DNA of 64,000 bases from Xenopus tropicalis (Eukaryota > Chordata > Amphibia > Anura > Pipidae). Position numbers and translations under genes: made by a program. The stretch is taken from positions 21,109,212 to 21,173,211 of the forward strand of contig NC_030679.2 of assembly GCF_000004195.4 (NCBI RefSeq), read 5' to 3'. The notes beneath the pieces were generated by a model. The model had not been told where the DNA came from. It did not search any database and was given only the letters and a program-made list of their open reading frames with translations. Below are positions 1-10,927 of this stretch, piece by piece (position 1 is the first letter of the stretch; each line of letters begins with the position of its first letter).

Positions 1-388
1 AAGAACTCCCTCTATAAGCAGAATCTAACAAAGGCTTCAGGTAACCGTATTCCAATATTTTTTCTGGTACCCATAACCTTCTACCAAATACTTGATCTTA
101 GCCTGCTGAAAACTCAGAGCAATCATATTATATGCATTTCTGCTTTGGTTTAGGTCACGAGCAGGGAGCCTGTAGTTCTGCAGCTGTTGCTGACCTACAA
201 TTAGGAAGGGTATTTGGGCGTGTAATTTATCAACAGCTTGGAAGTAGCAGGGATCCTTTCTGCGGGTCTAACAATCTCATGCAAAGAAATAGAAGGCATA
301 GTATATCTAGATAATCTACAAAAGTATATGATCAAAGGGCCACAATAACTTCAGATTTTTCAACAGAACCATGCTTAGTAGAGAGGAA

Positions 389-530
389 TAGTGATGGGCG
401 AAAAGTGGCATGGATTTTTTTGTCGCACGACATTTTCGCCGTTTCGTGAATTTTTCGCCGTTTCGCGGATCTTTTCAAAGATTCGCGAATTTTTCGGCGA
501 AGCGAAACGGAACAGATTCGCTCATCACTA
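389..530. mobile_element. Short non-autonomous hAT element, TAGTGATGGGCGAA ends
   Basis: A 142-bp element begins TAGTGATGGGCGAA and ends with its near-complement TTCGCTCATCACTA. It is flanked by the exact 8-bp duplication GAGAGGAA (381-388 and 531-538). An 8-bp duplication is the hAT signature. The interior is rich in TTCGCG/CGCGAA motifs and has no transposase. Relatives of the same family lie at 19150-19405, 21640-21812 and 25002-25218. Confidence 0.85.
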
Positions 531-774
531 GAGAGGAATACCTATGTTGGCATATCTTAATACAGGACATATCAGTACAGGACCTGACCAATCGTCTTTT
601 ACTATGGAGAAGAGGCCCCATTAGACTGTCTATGCCTGGTGCACATAATTATGGTAAAGGCCCCAGTAGATCCCCATCTTCTTTTCTTCTTCACTGCACA
701 TGCTCTGTGCTCCTGTCAGTTACTGAACTTAGCGACTGATGCACAATATACTGTATATATAGGATGTAAATGTC

Positions 775-981
775 ACATTGTAAGGCTCAGAAGCTTGTCA
801 ATGGCTGCTCAGAGCCTACTGAGCATGTGAGTGTCACTGACACTTTCCAAGATGGGGAGTTCCTGTGACAAGTTTGAAGTCCTGGATCCTTGCTGTTATT
901 GAGATACTGAAACTTTAGGCTGGTGCAGTAAGTATAGTATATAAAATATGACATTAATTGTTAGGGTTTATTTCTCCTTTA
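775..981. mobile_element. Kolobok/T2-like MITE fragment
   Basis: The right end (…TTTCTCCTTTAA) and the interior (CTGAGCATGTGNGTGTCACTGACAC, AAGTCCTGGATC, GGCTGGTGCAGTAAG) match the complete element at 21237-21493 in the same orientation. The left end is not recognisable, so the start is approximate. TTAA-bounded elements with CTTTAA ends are typical of Xenopus T2/Kolobok-type MITEs. The assignment rests on remembered family features, not a search. Confidence 0.6.
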
Positions 982-1115
982 ATGAGTCTTCCGACACATC
1001 TTGCCCATGAAACAGTCTAGTCTACTAAATTATTTTATTTGCAAAACAACAAGAAAGGGATTATTAATAATTTCTGTTGCAAAACCAGCCATGATACAGG
1101 TGAATACAAGCTTAC

Positions 1116-1247
1116 CTTTAAAAAGAGGGCTTATCTTCCAAACAGCCAATGGGCCGAGGCTTGAGAACTGTCCAAGTGACAACTCCATGAAGAAGAGAGG
1201 AATGCCACATATGGCTAGCATGATGAAATAAGGAATAAGAAAGGCTC
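1116..1247 (-). CDS. slc6a7: slc6a7 coding exon 3 (sodium-dependent proline transporter)
   Basis: This 132-bp exon encodes residues 73-116 of the predicted protein, starting with the split glycine codon completed from exon 2. It reads [20 protein letters not shown], then [16 protein letters not shown] and KISPLFK, covering the second membrane segment and following loop of the SLC6 fold. The acceptor is TTTAG at 1248-1252 and the donor GTAAG at 1111-1115. The exon ends after the first base of a codon, as exon 2 does, so the frames join. The sequence is nearly identical to my recollection of mammalian SLC6A7 (PROT), a Na+/Cl--coupled high-affinity L-proline transporter of brain synaptic terminals. 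Glycine transporters are the nearest alternatives, but the N-terminal exons favour SLC6A7. Later exons lie beyond the window. Confidence 0.93.
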
Positions 1248-2019
1248 CTAAAGGAGAGCAAACATCATGTGAATATTAAGGCAATTCTTGGAGTGCTCAA
1301 AGTGGGTAATGTAGTAAAAAAAGTTCTAATTGTTAGGCAGATTGTTAGATATTAGCTAGGATATGATTGGCATGTACCCATTTCCCTCCTAAAAACCAGT
1401 GCCTGAAAGCCTTAATTGTAATTCCAAGCATGTCTGCATCTATTTTTTTCCAAACTATCCTACAGGGAGATGGCACACAGTTTTGCCACTGGAATAGCAC
1501 TGGAAAAACTACCAGGTGCCTTCTATTTTAGTACATTAAAAGTGGTTACAGGAAGAGTGGTGACAGTCAAAATGCCTATGTGTCATTACCCTTACACTGA
1601 ACTGCAGGCATTATGTAAACAAATATTTAGGAGTTTTCAAGCCACAACCTCTACTGAGCCCTGGGTCCAATGACAGTATAATAGTGTGTATATTGAGAGA
1701 ATAGCTGTCTGGTTAAGGAGGGGGTGCAGAACCAAATTTGCTAGGGTATGCCACAGATGCCGGTTACTAATGAATTTTGACTGATGAAATAAATAGCTGA
1801 TGGCAATTGTTGATGACAATAAAAAAATGTCACTGGATCTCCTGGACCTGCTGGACCACCAAAGCTCATGCTAGACCTACTCTTACAACAAACAGTGTAG
1901 GTTTTTATATAGCCCCATGATGGAAATAAGGATTGGCTGATAGGAATTCTCTTAGGTTGGGGGCCACTAGGGAATCCTTGGGTGTGGTGGTCGGCCAATC
2001 CAACCCTGAATTTACATAC
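1248..2019 (-). other. slc6a7: slc6a7 intron 2
   Basis: A 772-bp intron lies between coding exons 2 and 3, bounded by a GTATG donor (2015-2019) and a TTTAG acceptor. I see no clear repeat or conserved element in it. A short GGACCTGCTGGACC-like run near 1840 is read through by an open frame but resembles no exon with usable splice sites. Confidence 0.85.
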
Positions 2020-2203
2020 CTCCTCCATTGGTGTAGGCTCTATATGGAAATCGCCAAACATTTCCAAGGCCAACACAGTATCCAATGCAGGAGAGGAGAA
2101 AATCCAGCTTCCCTGACCAGTTTCCTCTGTCCTCTGGGTATTCTATATCAAGTTCTGTGTCATCCCGATCACTAGGACTCATCAACAGGTCCGGTGTGAC
2201 GGG
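2020..2203 (-). CDS. slc6a7: slc6a7 coding exon 2 (sodium-dependent proline transporter)
   Basis: This 184-bp exon encodes residues 12-72 and the first base of codon 73. It opens [12 protein letters not shown], an acidic cytoplasmic N-terminus follows, and then comes the first membrane segment with the SLC6 signature [18 protein letters not shown] (residues 56-73). The asparagine at 59 and the glycines around it are the unwound TM1 region that binds Na+ and substrate in this family. The acceptor is TTCCTAG (2204-2210) and the donor GTATG (2015-2019). PVTPDLL and the [17 protein letters not shown] stretch match mammalian SLC6A7 closely. The acidic stretch ([13 protein letters not shown]) is the least conserved part. 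Joined to exon 1 in phase 0 and exon 3 in phase 1 it gives a clean reading frame. Confidence 0.95.
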
Positions 2204-2458
2204 CTAGGAATAAGATGTCAGGCATCAGCAATACAGAAAAAAGAGACCATAAGTGCACATTTACATTGCAGTAGCTTGATGCTTGTATTTCAGGCTATTG
2301 AATTGGGATTTACAAGTAAACTTTGGACTTATACCCCGTTGGTCTGGCTAATAAAAAAAAAAAAAGAAAAGAAGTAGGAGCATCTGGAAAGACAAAAAAA
2401 GTGCCTAGTCACCATAACTAAGATATATACTACACTTAGAACCAGAGGGAATCTGATT

Positions 2459-2685
2459 TAGGGATGTACCAATCCACTATTTTGATATTTGGCAAAACCC
2501 TGAATCCTTCGTGGAAGATTTGGGCGAATACTGAACTGAATCCAAATCCAGGGAATTTTTTAACTTAACCTGTTAATGTGATAAAAAGTTGGATTCAGTT
2601 TGGCCTGTAACGTTGATTTGGTCAAACCTGAATCCTGCTAAAAAAGCCCATATTTTGGCCGTATCCTGGATTTGGTGCATCCCAA
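2459..2685. mobile_element. Non-autonomous hAT element, TAGGGATGTACC ends
   Basis: A 227-bp element starts TAGGGATGTACCAATCC and ends GGATTTGGTGCATCCCAA, an inverted repeat. It is flanked by the exact 8-bp duplication ATCTGATT (2451-2458 and 2686-2693), diagnostic of hAT insertion. The interior repeats CCTGAATCC/GGATTTGG-type motifs. A fragment of the same family lies near 62544-62720. Confidence 0.85.
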
Positions 2686-2767
2686 ATCTGATTGTTTCTT
2701 ATAGGTTGGAACCTGGGACAAACTTTACACTTGTTAAACACTACTTCCCCCATATGTAAAAAAAAAA

Positions 2768-2894
2768 GCACTAAATTTGCCCAGGAGCAGTAACCCATAG
2801 CAGCCAATCAGATGTTTGCTTTTAAACAGGTAACCAGTAAATTCCACATGCTGATTGGTTGCTATGGGTTACTGCTCCTGGGCAAACTTAGTGC
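2768..2894. mobile_element. Hairpin MITE (GCACTAAATTTGCCC ends)
   Basis: An inverted repeat about 127 bp long has arms of roughly 50 bp: GCACTAAATTTGCCCAGGAG and the following GTAACCCATAGC are mirrored by GCTATGGGTTAC and CTCCTGGGCAAACTTAGTGC. The loop is short. Shorter or degraded relatives occur near 20870-20990, 48762-48920 and 49995-50103. I could not identify a target-site duplication, so the superfamily is open. Confidence 0.75.
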
Positions 2895-4745
2895 CTTTTA
2901 TTACATACCCCAATACCAATGAGAAGGTAAAAGCATTCATCTTATGCTTTATGCAAGCAGTTATATTCGAGACAGCCTGCAGAGTGTTTTTTCTGTTATG
3001 AACTACATGCATTTCTAAAAATAACGTTAGAGACATCTCACATTCAAAGATCTAGAGATTTGACCTCTCTTTCTTCCTGTTCCAGCCCTGTGTCAGGTCA
3101 CAGCATGCTGACATCCCAACAGGAAATGCTCAGTGCCACATTATTTCCTCGCTCTGCCTGTTGGACTGCCCTTTAAACAGCAGGTTGTACCACAGCTAAG
3201 CAGTTGGCTGCACTGTTACCATGGATACATGGTACATACTGTACTTATACAGCTTATATAACTCATGTAGTGAGCCTAGAAAATTATTGTATGGCTATAT
3301 TCCTGATTACGCACCCGCAACCTTGCACAGGTTAAGGGAACTGCATAGAGGCACGCAAAAATTGAAGGGCAACTGTACCATTTAGTTGTAGCATAACTAT
3401 ACATTTTGCTTTACAGCTATTTTCCCCATGTTAGAATCCTTTTTATATTTAAGCATGCTGCAAATTCTGACACTGAGTTTATTATTTGTGATAATATTTG
3501 TATAATATTTATATTACATTTTGCATTTAAAATATTTTTGTAGCACTTTATTAATTTGTCAGGGAGCAGAGATTTTCCAATATACTCCATGCTGCAACCG
3601 CTGCCCTACACAGATGATACATTTCCTCCAAATCAATATTCAAGAGTCAGACCGGGGCTACTTGACTTTGTACATCAGGAATTCTATGCCACATAAGGAA
3701 AAGTCTGAAATGCACCTAGTTACACACTAATAAATGGTGTGCTAGTAAGGGCTGCGTAAGTGGATGTCTATGGACAGCCCTTGTGGAACCCCTTTCTTGG
3801 TGCAAAGATTGGCCCGATACCTGCAGGTGCAAATACCTTAAAGCAAGTTGCATTGTAGGCAAAAAAACATGGCTGTGTTTCTCCCATTTAGTAAATTATC
3901 CCTATTGTGTATTTCCATTCTGTATCAATAAAGTGCATTTTGGCAGCCCAAAAAAATAAAATCAATGGCATCCTTACCAAAAAGCTGTTTTTGCTACAAT
4001 ATACAATAATAGAATAAATCAATCAAGAAAAATGCACTGTAAAATGATATAGTTCAACCTATGCTATGTCTTTATTGTTCTATCTTTAAGTCCCAATTTG
4101 AGGCTGCAATAAGTGTGGCTGGCGGCTTTCCTGAATATGAGAGGCATAAGATGACTGATAGCTCTCTGCAGGGTTTATTAGATTAAATCACTTGCCTTTC
4201 AAACAGGCAGAAACAAAGCCTGGCTTTCTCTGCATCACGCTCTAGGGAATTCCAAGCCTTAGTTTTATACTGGCACTTTTTTTTCTCTTTTTCTTAATTT
4301 GGTTAAATATATTTCCTAGAAAACAGCTTTTAAAAAGCCTTGTATAATGGAATGGCTGTCCAGGCTTTATTTCAAGATTGTCTCTGTTACTTATATTAAA
4401 CAAAGTTTCATACAATATTTGGAGCATGTGTGGTGGATTGATGAGGCAACCAATATCACAAAAGCCTTGGAATTGGCAATCGGGCGGGACAGCAAATTTA
4501 GGGCTGACATGTCAGATGGGGTAGAATTCCTATTGTTTCTACCTCTGTATCTGACGATTCAGCTCTGAACATTAGTGGAGGGTACGAGCGATCTTTAGAA
4601 AAGATTGTAATTGGTTACTCACCAACCCCTTGGATGTTGCTCTCAGTGCCCCAAAACCAGGTAGTTATTTTTGAATTCCTGACTTGGGGGCAAGTTTTGG
4701 TTGAATAAAAACAAGATTTACTACCAAATAAAACCCCATGTACCA

Positions 4746-5646
4746 TATATACTCGAGTATAAGCCGATCCGAATATAAGCCGAGGTACCTAATTTTACCT
4801 AAGAAAACTGGAAAAACTTATCGACTCGAGTATAAGCCTAGGGTGGGAAATACAGCTGCTACTGCTAAGTTTTAATAATCAAAATAAATACCAATAAAAT
4901 GACATTAATTGAGGCATCAGTGGGGTATATGTTTTCAATATTTATTTAAAAGAAAAACAGTAAACTAGCAGTAAACTAGCGTAAACTCAGCGGAGAAGAG
5001 GGTCAACAAAAACAATATGAGTACTACCCCACGCTCATTGCACATTGGCAAACTGGCAGCAGACCCAGTCCCGGAGGGATGTAAGGAGAAATAAGTATTG
5101 CTAGTGGGAGCCTAGGCCAGGGCACTGGAGGGTCTGGTTGCAGGTGGCCTAATTTGCTAAATATCAAAACAAAAATGACTTACACCCAAATTATAACCAA
5201 TTAAGAAAATAAACAGAAAGTTACAAAAACATATACAGGGCTTTATAAATCATTAAATCATACCAAGTTAATCATAAGGTCCGGGTGTAAAAACCCCAAA
5301 CCTAACACCAATGCTGGAATCAAAGCAAACGCCCATGAAGTTAATGAAAGTCAAGTCCACTCACCGAAGTCCCAAAGTGGTCCGGGTGCTCAGGGCCCCG
5401 AACCCGTAGCCAAGGGGAAAAATTCTGTATATACGCAAAAGGAAGCTCCAAGCACTCCGAGCTCCAAAGATTAAAAATACATCTTTATTGATCCATTAAA
5501 ATGCGAATGCCTAATTTGCACACAACAAGGAGAGAGGGTGCTAGTCTAGAGGGACCCATGGCACCCGACTCGAGTATAAGACGAGGGTGACTTTTTCAGC
5601 ACATTTTGGGTGCTGAAAAACTAGGCTTATACTCGAGTATATACAG
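4746..5646. mobile_element. TIR element with TATATACTCGAGTATAAGCC ends
   Basis: The left end TATATACTCGAGTATAAGCC is mirrored at the right end by GGCTTATACTCGAGTATATA. Inside each end, further copies of ACTCGAGTATAAG occur (about 4824-4838 and 5570-5580), so each terminus has a two-step repeat. A TA target is possible but cannot be separated from the TA-rich ends. The interior (about 5100-5560) has no transposase; a GGTCCGGGTG motif repeats near 5280 and 5382 and may mark a further insertion. I do not recognise a named family. Confidence 0.7.
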
Positions 5647-7056
5647 TAAGCTGATAGTGTGCATAGAGGCTGCCTAATAGCCAATCTGAGCCCTTATTTG
5701 GCACCTCCATGAACGTTTATGGTGCTTGTGTTGCTCTCCAAGTCTTTTTACATTTGACTGTGGCTCACGATTAAGAAAGGTTGGGGATCCCTGTTCTATG
5801 TTATACTGCTGCACTTCCTATACCAAAGGTATATAAATGGAGCTTACTAATGCCATCAGTTAGAATATGTGCTTAGCAATGTGTCACATGACTGAAATGT
5901 GTGTATTATAAAATATAACATGCCCTTGTTGTAAAATATAAGGGTGTCTAAGAAACAAAAGTCACCTCAGAGTTCCATGACATGTTCAAAAGGACCCAGA
6001 CTGCATTGATTTTGTTTATAAACTCCATATACACAATACTATAGGGCAGTAGATGCCAATGTTGTGTTGTTAGGCTGAGATTTGAAGAAAAACTCTATTT
6101 GCTATCCTAGGTAACCCTGAAAGCCCAGCTAAAAGGTCACGTTGTGTGAGATTTTGGGTGAACAATATATTTACTTCCCTAGATATTATTGTATGAATGA
6201 CTGATACATAAATGACAATGATTGGTCCACCAAGGGTGGCTTAAACCAAAAAAGCCTGAAAACCACCTCAATAGGGGTAATTGGCCACATATATTACAGT
6301 CTATTCATGGCTTTTTTATATTGTAAAACTTGAAAATTAAGTGGGCCATATGCTAAAATAAACAGACAATTTGATGCTATTTTATAGACATTTATAATGT
6401 CCAGGAATCCTATATATTAGGGCTTATTATATTGTGTCTCTATATGGGTGCTTTCTATGAAAATTGTAGCATCTTGCCCATCCACGTGACCATTTCAGTC
6501 TGATTCATGAATGTTTTGAGCTCCAGAGACTTTATTTCATTTGATCCGACACGTTAATTTGACTAAGGCATTCCTGCACAGATGCAAAGGAAAGAAATAG
6601 TATTTGGTCTTGATTGCAGACGGAACTGTTTACAGATTTGAGTGCCCTTGTGTTTACTAGGAAATAGAACACTATATACAGTTGCTATGACAACAACAAA
6701 CCAATAACACGGATTCCTATTCCTTTTGTTTGCCTTCAAAATGCAATTAAATCTATAATACAAGATCATAAGGGAAATTTAAACTGAGGTTTATAAGAGG
6801 GGAGAATACAATTAATTACATTTGAATGAATTAATTAAATTTAGTCATATTTTGTTCTTTTCCGTTCTTAATAATTAGCATTATTCAATATTCTGTTGGT
6901 GCAGAGGCCTCCTGAGGGCAACTGGTTCATAGGAAACATAACCTTTGGGGTTTCCTTGGATAAACTTCCCCTTTAATTCTACAGCACCTTGGGGGTTCTC
7001 CTCTGGAGAAAACACAACACTGATCTGGCACATCTGCCATTACTGTAAAATCCCAG

Positions 7057-7393
7057 TACAGGTATGGCACCTGTTATCAAGAATGCTTAGGACCTGGGGA
7101 TATCTGGATATGGGGTCTTTCCATAATTTGGATCCCTATACCTTAAGTCTACTAAAAAAAAACATTTAAACATTAAATCAACCCAATAGGATTGTTCTGT
7201 CTGCAATAAGGATTAATTATATCTTAGTTGGGATCACGTACAAGATACTTGTTTCATAATTATAAAAAATAGGAAATATGTTTAAAAATTTTGAATTATT
7301 TGATAAAAATAGAGTCTATGGGAGATGATGACCTTCCCGTAATTCAGTGTTTTCTGGATAACGGGTTTTTGGATAACGGATCCCATACCTATA
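7057..7393. mobile_element. ACAGGTATGG-family TIR element
   Basis: It begins TACAGGTATGGCACCTGTTATC and ends GGATAACGGATCCCATACCTATA, an imperfect inverted repeat. Interior phrases (CTTAAGTCTACTAAAAA, AACCCAATAGGATTGTT, GGATTAATTATATCTTAG) recur in the copies at 17312-17980, 36556-36785 and 37824-38100. This is an abundant Xenopus-type short element without coding capacity; I cannot assign its superfamily securely. Confidence 0.7.
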
Positions 7394-8115
7394 TCATGCC
7401 CCATATTTTCTCACTCAAAAAGAGGCATCAAAATGTGTGAAATCACTTCTTGTTAATGCCAAAATGAACCACATAAAAAAACTCTTTCAAGTAAGGTATA
7501 TTATTACTAATTTTGGAGAATACATCTGATAAGAAAAGAAATATGGTAGCACTGAAAAATATGGACTGATTCCTGCATATGCTCCTGTCTGAAGGGAGTT
7601 GAATATAACCCCTATTATAAATAAGCCTCTATCCTATGATTTTACCCAAGATATCTGCAAAAATCTACTTTTAGCATGCTCTGTCAGTCTTATCATTAGA
7701 AATCAAACCATTGTTTGCTGAATATCAATTCCAAACATTTGATGCCAGATATGGGAATGCGTCCAGCAATAGCGGGAGCGTTCCATACACTGGGTGATAG
7801 ATGACAAATTGCACAAGAAAGCTCAGAATGAGATGAAATAAAGAAGGATGACAGTGATCACTGGTCTAATGAAGACACATAAACTAAACCTCCCCCAAGG
7901 CACTGAACTCGCTGCAGTTTTTCATCCATAAGCCAAAACCTTTAAGCCTTTTCCTTAATGTATTTGTTAAGCAGCAGACACACAGTCAGGCCTGTTCTGC
8001 TTGGTAGCGCCATTCTATATACTGTATAAATGCATTATAGCACCAACTGCAAATTAAAACCTTTCGTTCAATGCCCCGTGCATCTTTATACACTTTTAAT
8101 AACATTGGCATCAAG

Positions 8116-8268
8116 CAGGCCTGAACCTGTGGAATCTGTGGATTTTGGCTAGTGCCAGAGGGGCTGCTGTAAGATGCGACAGTCACTATTTATTGGGCTG
8201 GTGGGGGCTGTTTTGGTCACTGTGTACTTGAAATGCCAGAGCCTATTTTGAATCCCAATCTGGACCTG
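8116..8268. mobile_element. Short hAT-like element (CAGGCC…GGACCTG)
   Basis: A 153-bp element runs from CAGGCCTGAACC to CAATCTGGACCTG. It is flanked by the near-duplication GCATCAAG / GAATCAAG (7 of 8). Interior phrases GCCAGAGGGGCTGCTGTAAG and GAAATGCCAGAGCCTATTTT recur at 29435-29590, 32740-32878 and 59274-59414, so four copies in the window define the family. There is no coding capacity. Confidence 0.75.
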
Positions 8269-9139
8269 GAATCAAGCTTAATTTTTACCGGCCAGGTGGC
8301 AACCCTTCCTGCATTTCTCCATCTGTTATTTACCTACAGTTCAGAAAATGTATTGCTAGAAGAGGATGTTTAAAGTTTTAGTTCAACAACAGCTGGAGAC
8401 TACAGGTAAGGTATCATTGATAAACTGTAACTATCTCACCTTACTATATACACTATTCCATAGGTACAGCCATTCCTGTCATCATCTTGCCTTACTATAC
8501 ATACTACCCATCAGTAACCACCCCTTCCCCTGACAGCATCTTTACTTTGCTATATGTACTGGCCCACAGTTATAATTCCTTCCCCTGACACCACTGTGCT
8601 TTGCTTAGATAGCACCACAAGTGTATAGAGTGCTTTACAATACAAACAGGGGTACAGTGATTACTGAGGAGAGCTATATGCTACTCTACAGGTATATTCA
8701 TGTTCAGAAAAAAAAATTGGGGGGGCTTAAATGGGTTACTTTACTTTCCCTTAAGCTGGGCCCAGGTTTGCATTGCCTCCTTCCTGCACCATAAAACACT
8801 TCTGGGTTTAATAACAGTCGGCGAAATTTAACGATGAAGGAACAGGTTCATTTGAAACTTGATTTATAAAGTCTTGCTGCCAGAGCAATAGACAAATCAA
8901 AAATAATTCTACAATAATTACAGGATCAGCATCTGACCAGAGAGATATTTTGGCTAATGATACTAAGTCAATAGAAAAGTGTGTGACCCAAATATATATA
9001 AATCTGCAACAAACTAAACTGTCAGTATTTGCAGATCTTTATTAAAGAGAATAGAAATGCAGCCACAACCCACCCTCTATCAGTCCAAAAGCTTCCACCC
9101 CTGTCAACTAGGTGAACTACAAAATTAAACCTTCTTTTT

Positions 9140-9560
9140 GAGAGATTTGTCTATGTTTGTGTATATGCGTGTGGGAATGTGTAAGATTGTGGGTTTGTAT
9201 ATGAGTGTGACTGTTCCTTGTGCGCAGGTTTTCATGTATATGTGTTCATGCATGCATGTGTAATAATATGTGAATGTTTGTGAGTTCATGTATTTTTTTC
9301 ACATATTGCATTCCAAGCTGTATAATTCATGTCCACTGTCTTCTGTTGCATGTGAGTTAGTATATAAATGCAAGTGTGTTTATTTGTGTGAGATATGAGA
9401 TACATCCTTTATGTGGAAAGGCATTTGTGTATGAATGTTTCATATATATGTGATTATTATATGTATTACATGTATGTGATTATCAGTACATGTTTATTCA
9501 CATGTATGTTATTCTTATCTGTGTGATGTTAATGTTGGTGAGTGTGTGTTTCTCACATCT
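9140..9560. repeat. Degenerate TG/TATG-rich tract
   Basis: About 400 bp are dominated by TGTG, TATG and ATGTGTG words without a fixed period. This looks like an old, decayed TG microsatellite located just inside slc6a7 intron 1. I see no other function. Confidence 0.5.
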
Positions 9561-9779
9561 TAATTCCCATTTATACACTTACATCAAGGCTGTTCTGTTG
9601 TATCACTAATTAACAATGTACAATAATTTATTTCCTTCTTCCTATCCCCCTATGTCATTGCTCATCACACATGCATGGGTATCACACTTGCTTCCTTGTT
9701 TCATTATATACAGAGCGATGCAGTGATGCTCTAACAACCCCCAGGCTTGTGTTTAGCATTAGACGGAACAGATCCTTAC

Positions 9780-9812
9780 CTGCTTCAGATGGTGCTCCTG
9801 GTACCTCTTCAT
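9780..9812 (-). CDS. slc6a7: slc6a7 coding exon 1, N-terminus and start codon
   Basis: Eleven codons, MKRYQEHHLKQ, end exactly at the donor GTAAGG (9774-9779). The next exon begins in phase 0 with PVTPDLL. Mammalian SLC6A7 also has a short lysine-led N-terminus of about eleven residues before PVTPDLL, so both length and junction fit. The ATG at 9812 has A at -3, a good start context. The upstream sequence is purine-rich and in frame for some distance, but no further start is needed. The exon is far too short to be called by an ORF finder; I identified it from the donor, the phase and homology. Confidence 0.85.
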
Positions 9813-9964
9813 CCTGTTGCTCTTGGCTTCTCCCCTCTCTCTCTCTCTGTCTCCCTGTAATTCACAGCCCAGCGCCTGGGAGATCTCAGTGCCGGGGAGA
9901 TGATCTCGCTCCCTGCTCCTTCCTTCTCCTCTGTCTCTCCCTGTCTCACACTCAGGTGATTGGC
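9813..9964 (-). promoter_or_regulatory. slc6a7: slc6a7 5' UTR and proximal promoter (putative)
   Basis: Upstream of the slc6a7 ATG (toward higher coordinates) lies a purine-rich, relatively GC-rich leader containing a GA microsatellite at about 9835-9850. At 9958-9964 the minus strand reads GCCAATC, a CCAAT-box core. I see no TATA box at a fitting distance, so the promoter is probably TATA-less. The exact transcription start is not visible. Confidence 0.45.
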
Positions 9965-10854
9965 ACACAGTAGGGATGAGCTTGTGCTATTAACCCTTCT
10001 TGAAAAAGGGAGATTAGATAGAGGCCTGCGTATATATAACAAGACTCATCTTAGGGGTCTCAGTGCACAAATAGCCAGACTCGCTTATGTACTGATGCTC
10101 AGAGACACACATATTGCTCCCAGATCCAAGAGGCATGTGTAGCATCTCATCAGCAGAAAACACACAAAGAACATATATAGTGTACTTTTATTTATGGATT
10201 TGGTGCCTCCCATATTCATAAGATTTGGCTTAACACAAAAAATTGGGAATTCTATTGTACTAAAAGCTCACTTGCATGTGCAAATTTGAGCAAAGTCCCT
10301 CCAAAATATGTATCACCCAAATTAAAATGTATCAGTCTAAGGCTATGTACACCTGGCTTTGAGACACACTTACAAACACATATAAGCACATACAAGCACA
10401 AACTCATGCAAATACACATCTTTGGTCACAATTTTTCACAGCCACAATATTAATTTGAACATATGACTATATCAACATTACAATGGTCCCAAATTAGGAG
10501 ACCCCACAGTTTTCATGTAAGCCTTCTGGTTCATCCCAGTGTTCTCCTCACCCTGAGGTCTATTCATGACAATTTAATCACTAGTGCTGAACAAGGTACC
10601 CGGGTGATTACAAGGGAATTATAATCCCTCAAATATAACTATAACAAGGAGCCTGGATACTCATTGTGGCCCCAAATGTATGTGCATGAGTATTAGCACC
10701 AAGGAAATCATATCAGTAAGTGCAGATATTGCTTTGTAGTCTCCAGTATATGTGAATGTAATTTGTAACTCCCAGACCTTTATCTTTTTTTATGAAAATC
10801 TTCTATAGATGAATGATACAACACTCTCAGTCTTGTGCTTCTTGTTTGTGCGTT

Positions 10855-10927
<73 letters not shown>

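Larger units (their letters stand above)
1..1115 (-). other. slc6a7: slc6a7 intron 3, 5' part (partial)
   Basis: This stretch follows the splice donor of slc6a7 coding exon 3 and runs off the left edge. I looked on the minus strand for the next SLC6 exon (the start of the third membrane segment) and did not find it, so it must lie outside the window. The only structure I can support here is two transposon remnants, at 389-530 and about 775-981. The remainder is unremarkable AT-rich sequence. Confidence 0.75.
2204..9779 (-). other. slc6a7: slc6a7 intron 1 (7.6 kb, transposon-rich)
   Basis: The intron separates the 11-codon first coding exon from exon 2. It contains the elements listed separately at 2459, 2768, 4746, 7057 and 8116 and a TG-rich tract at about 9140-9560. 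The blocks 2900-4740, 5650-7050, 7400-8110 and 8270-9130 show no gene and no repeat I can delimit. The stretch near 4570-4740 and around 5755-5800 holds degraded pieces of the hAT family with GGTTGGGGATC(A/C)C ends. Confidence 0.8.

Noticed and set aside
1741..2085. 114-residue minus-strand frame starting [17 protein letters not shown]
   Set aside because: It is the wrong frame across slc6a7 exon 2; the correct frame gives [10 protein letters not shown] with proper splice sites.
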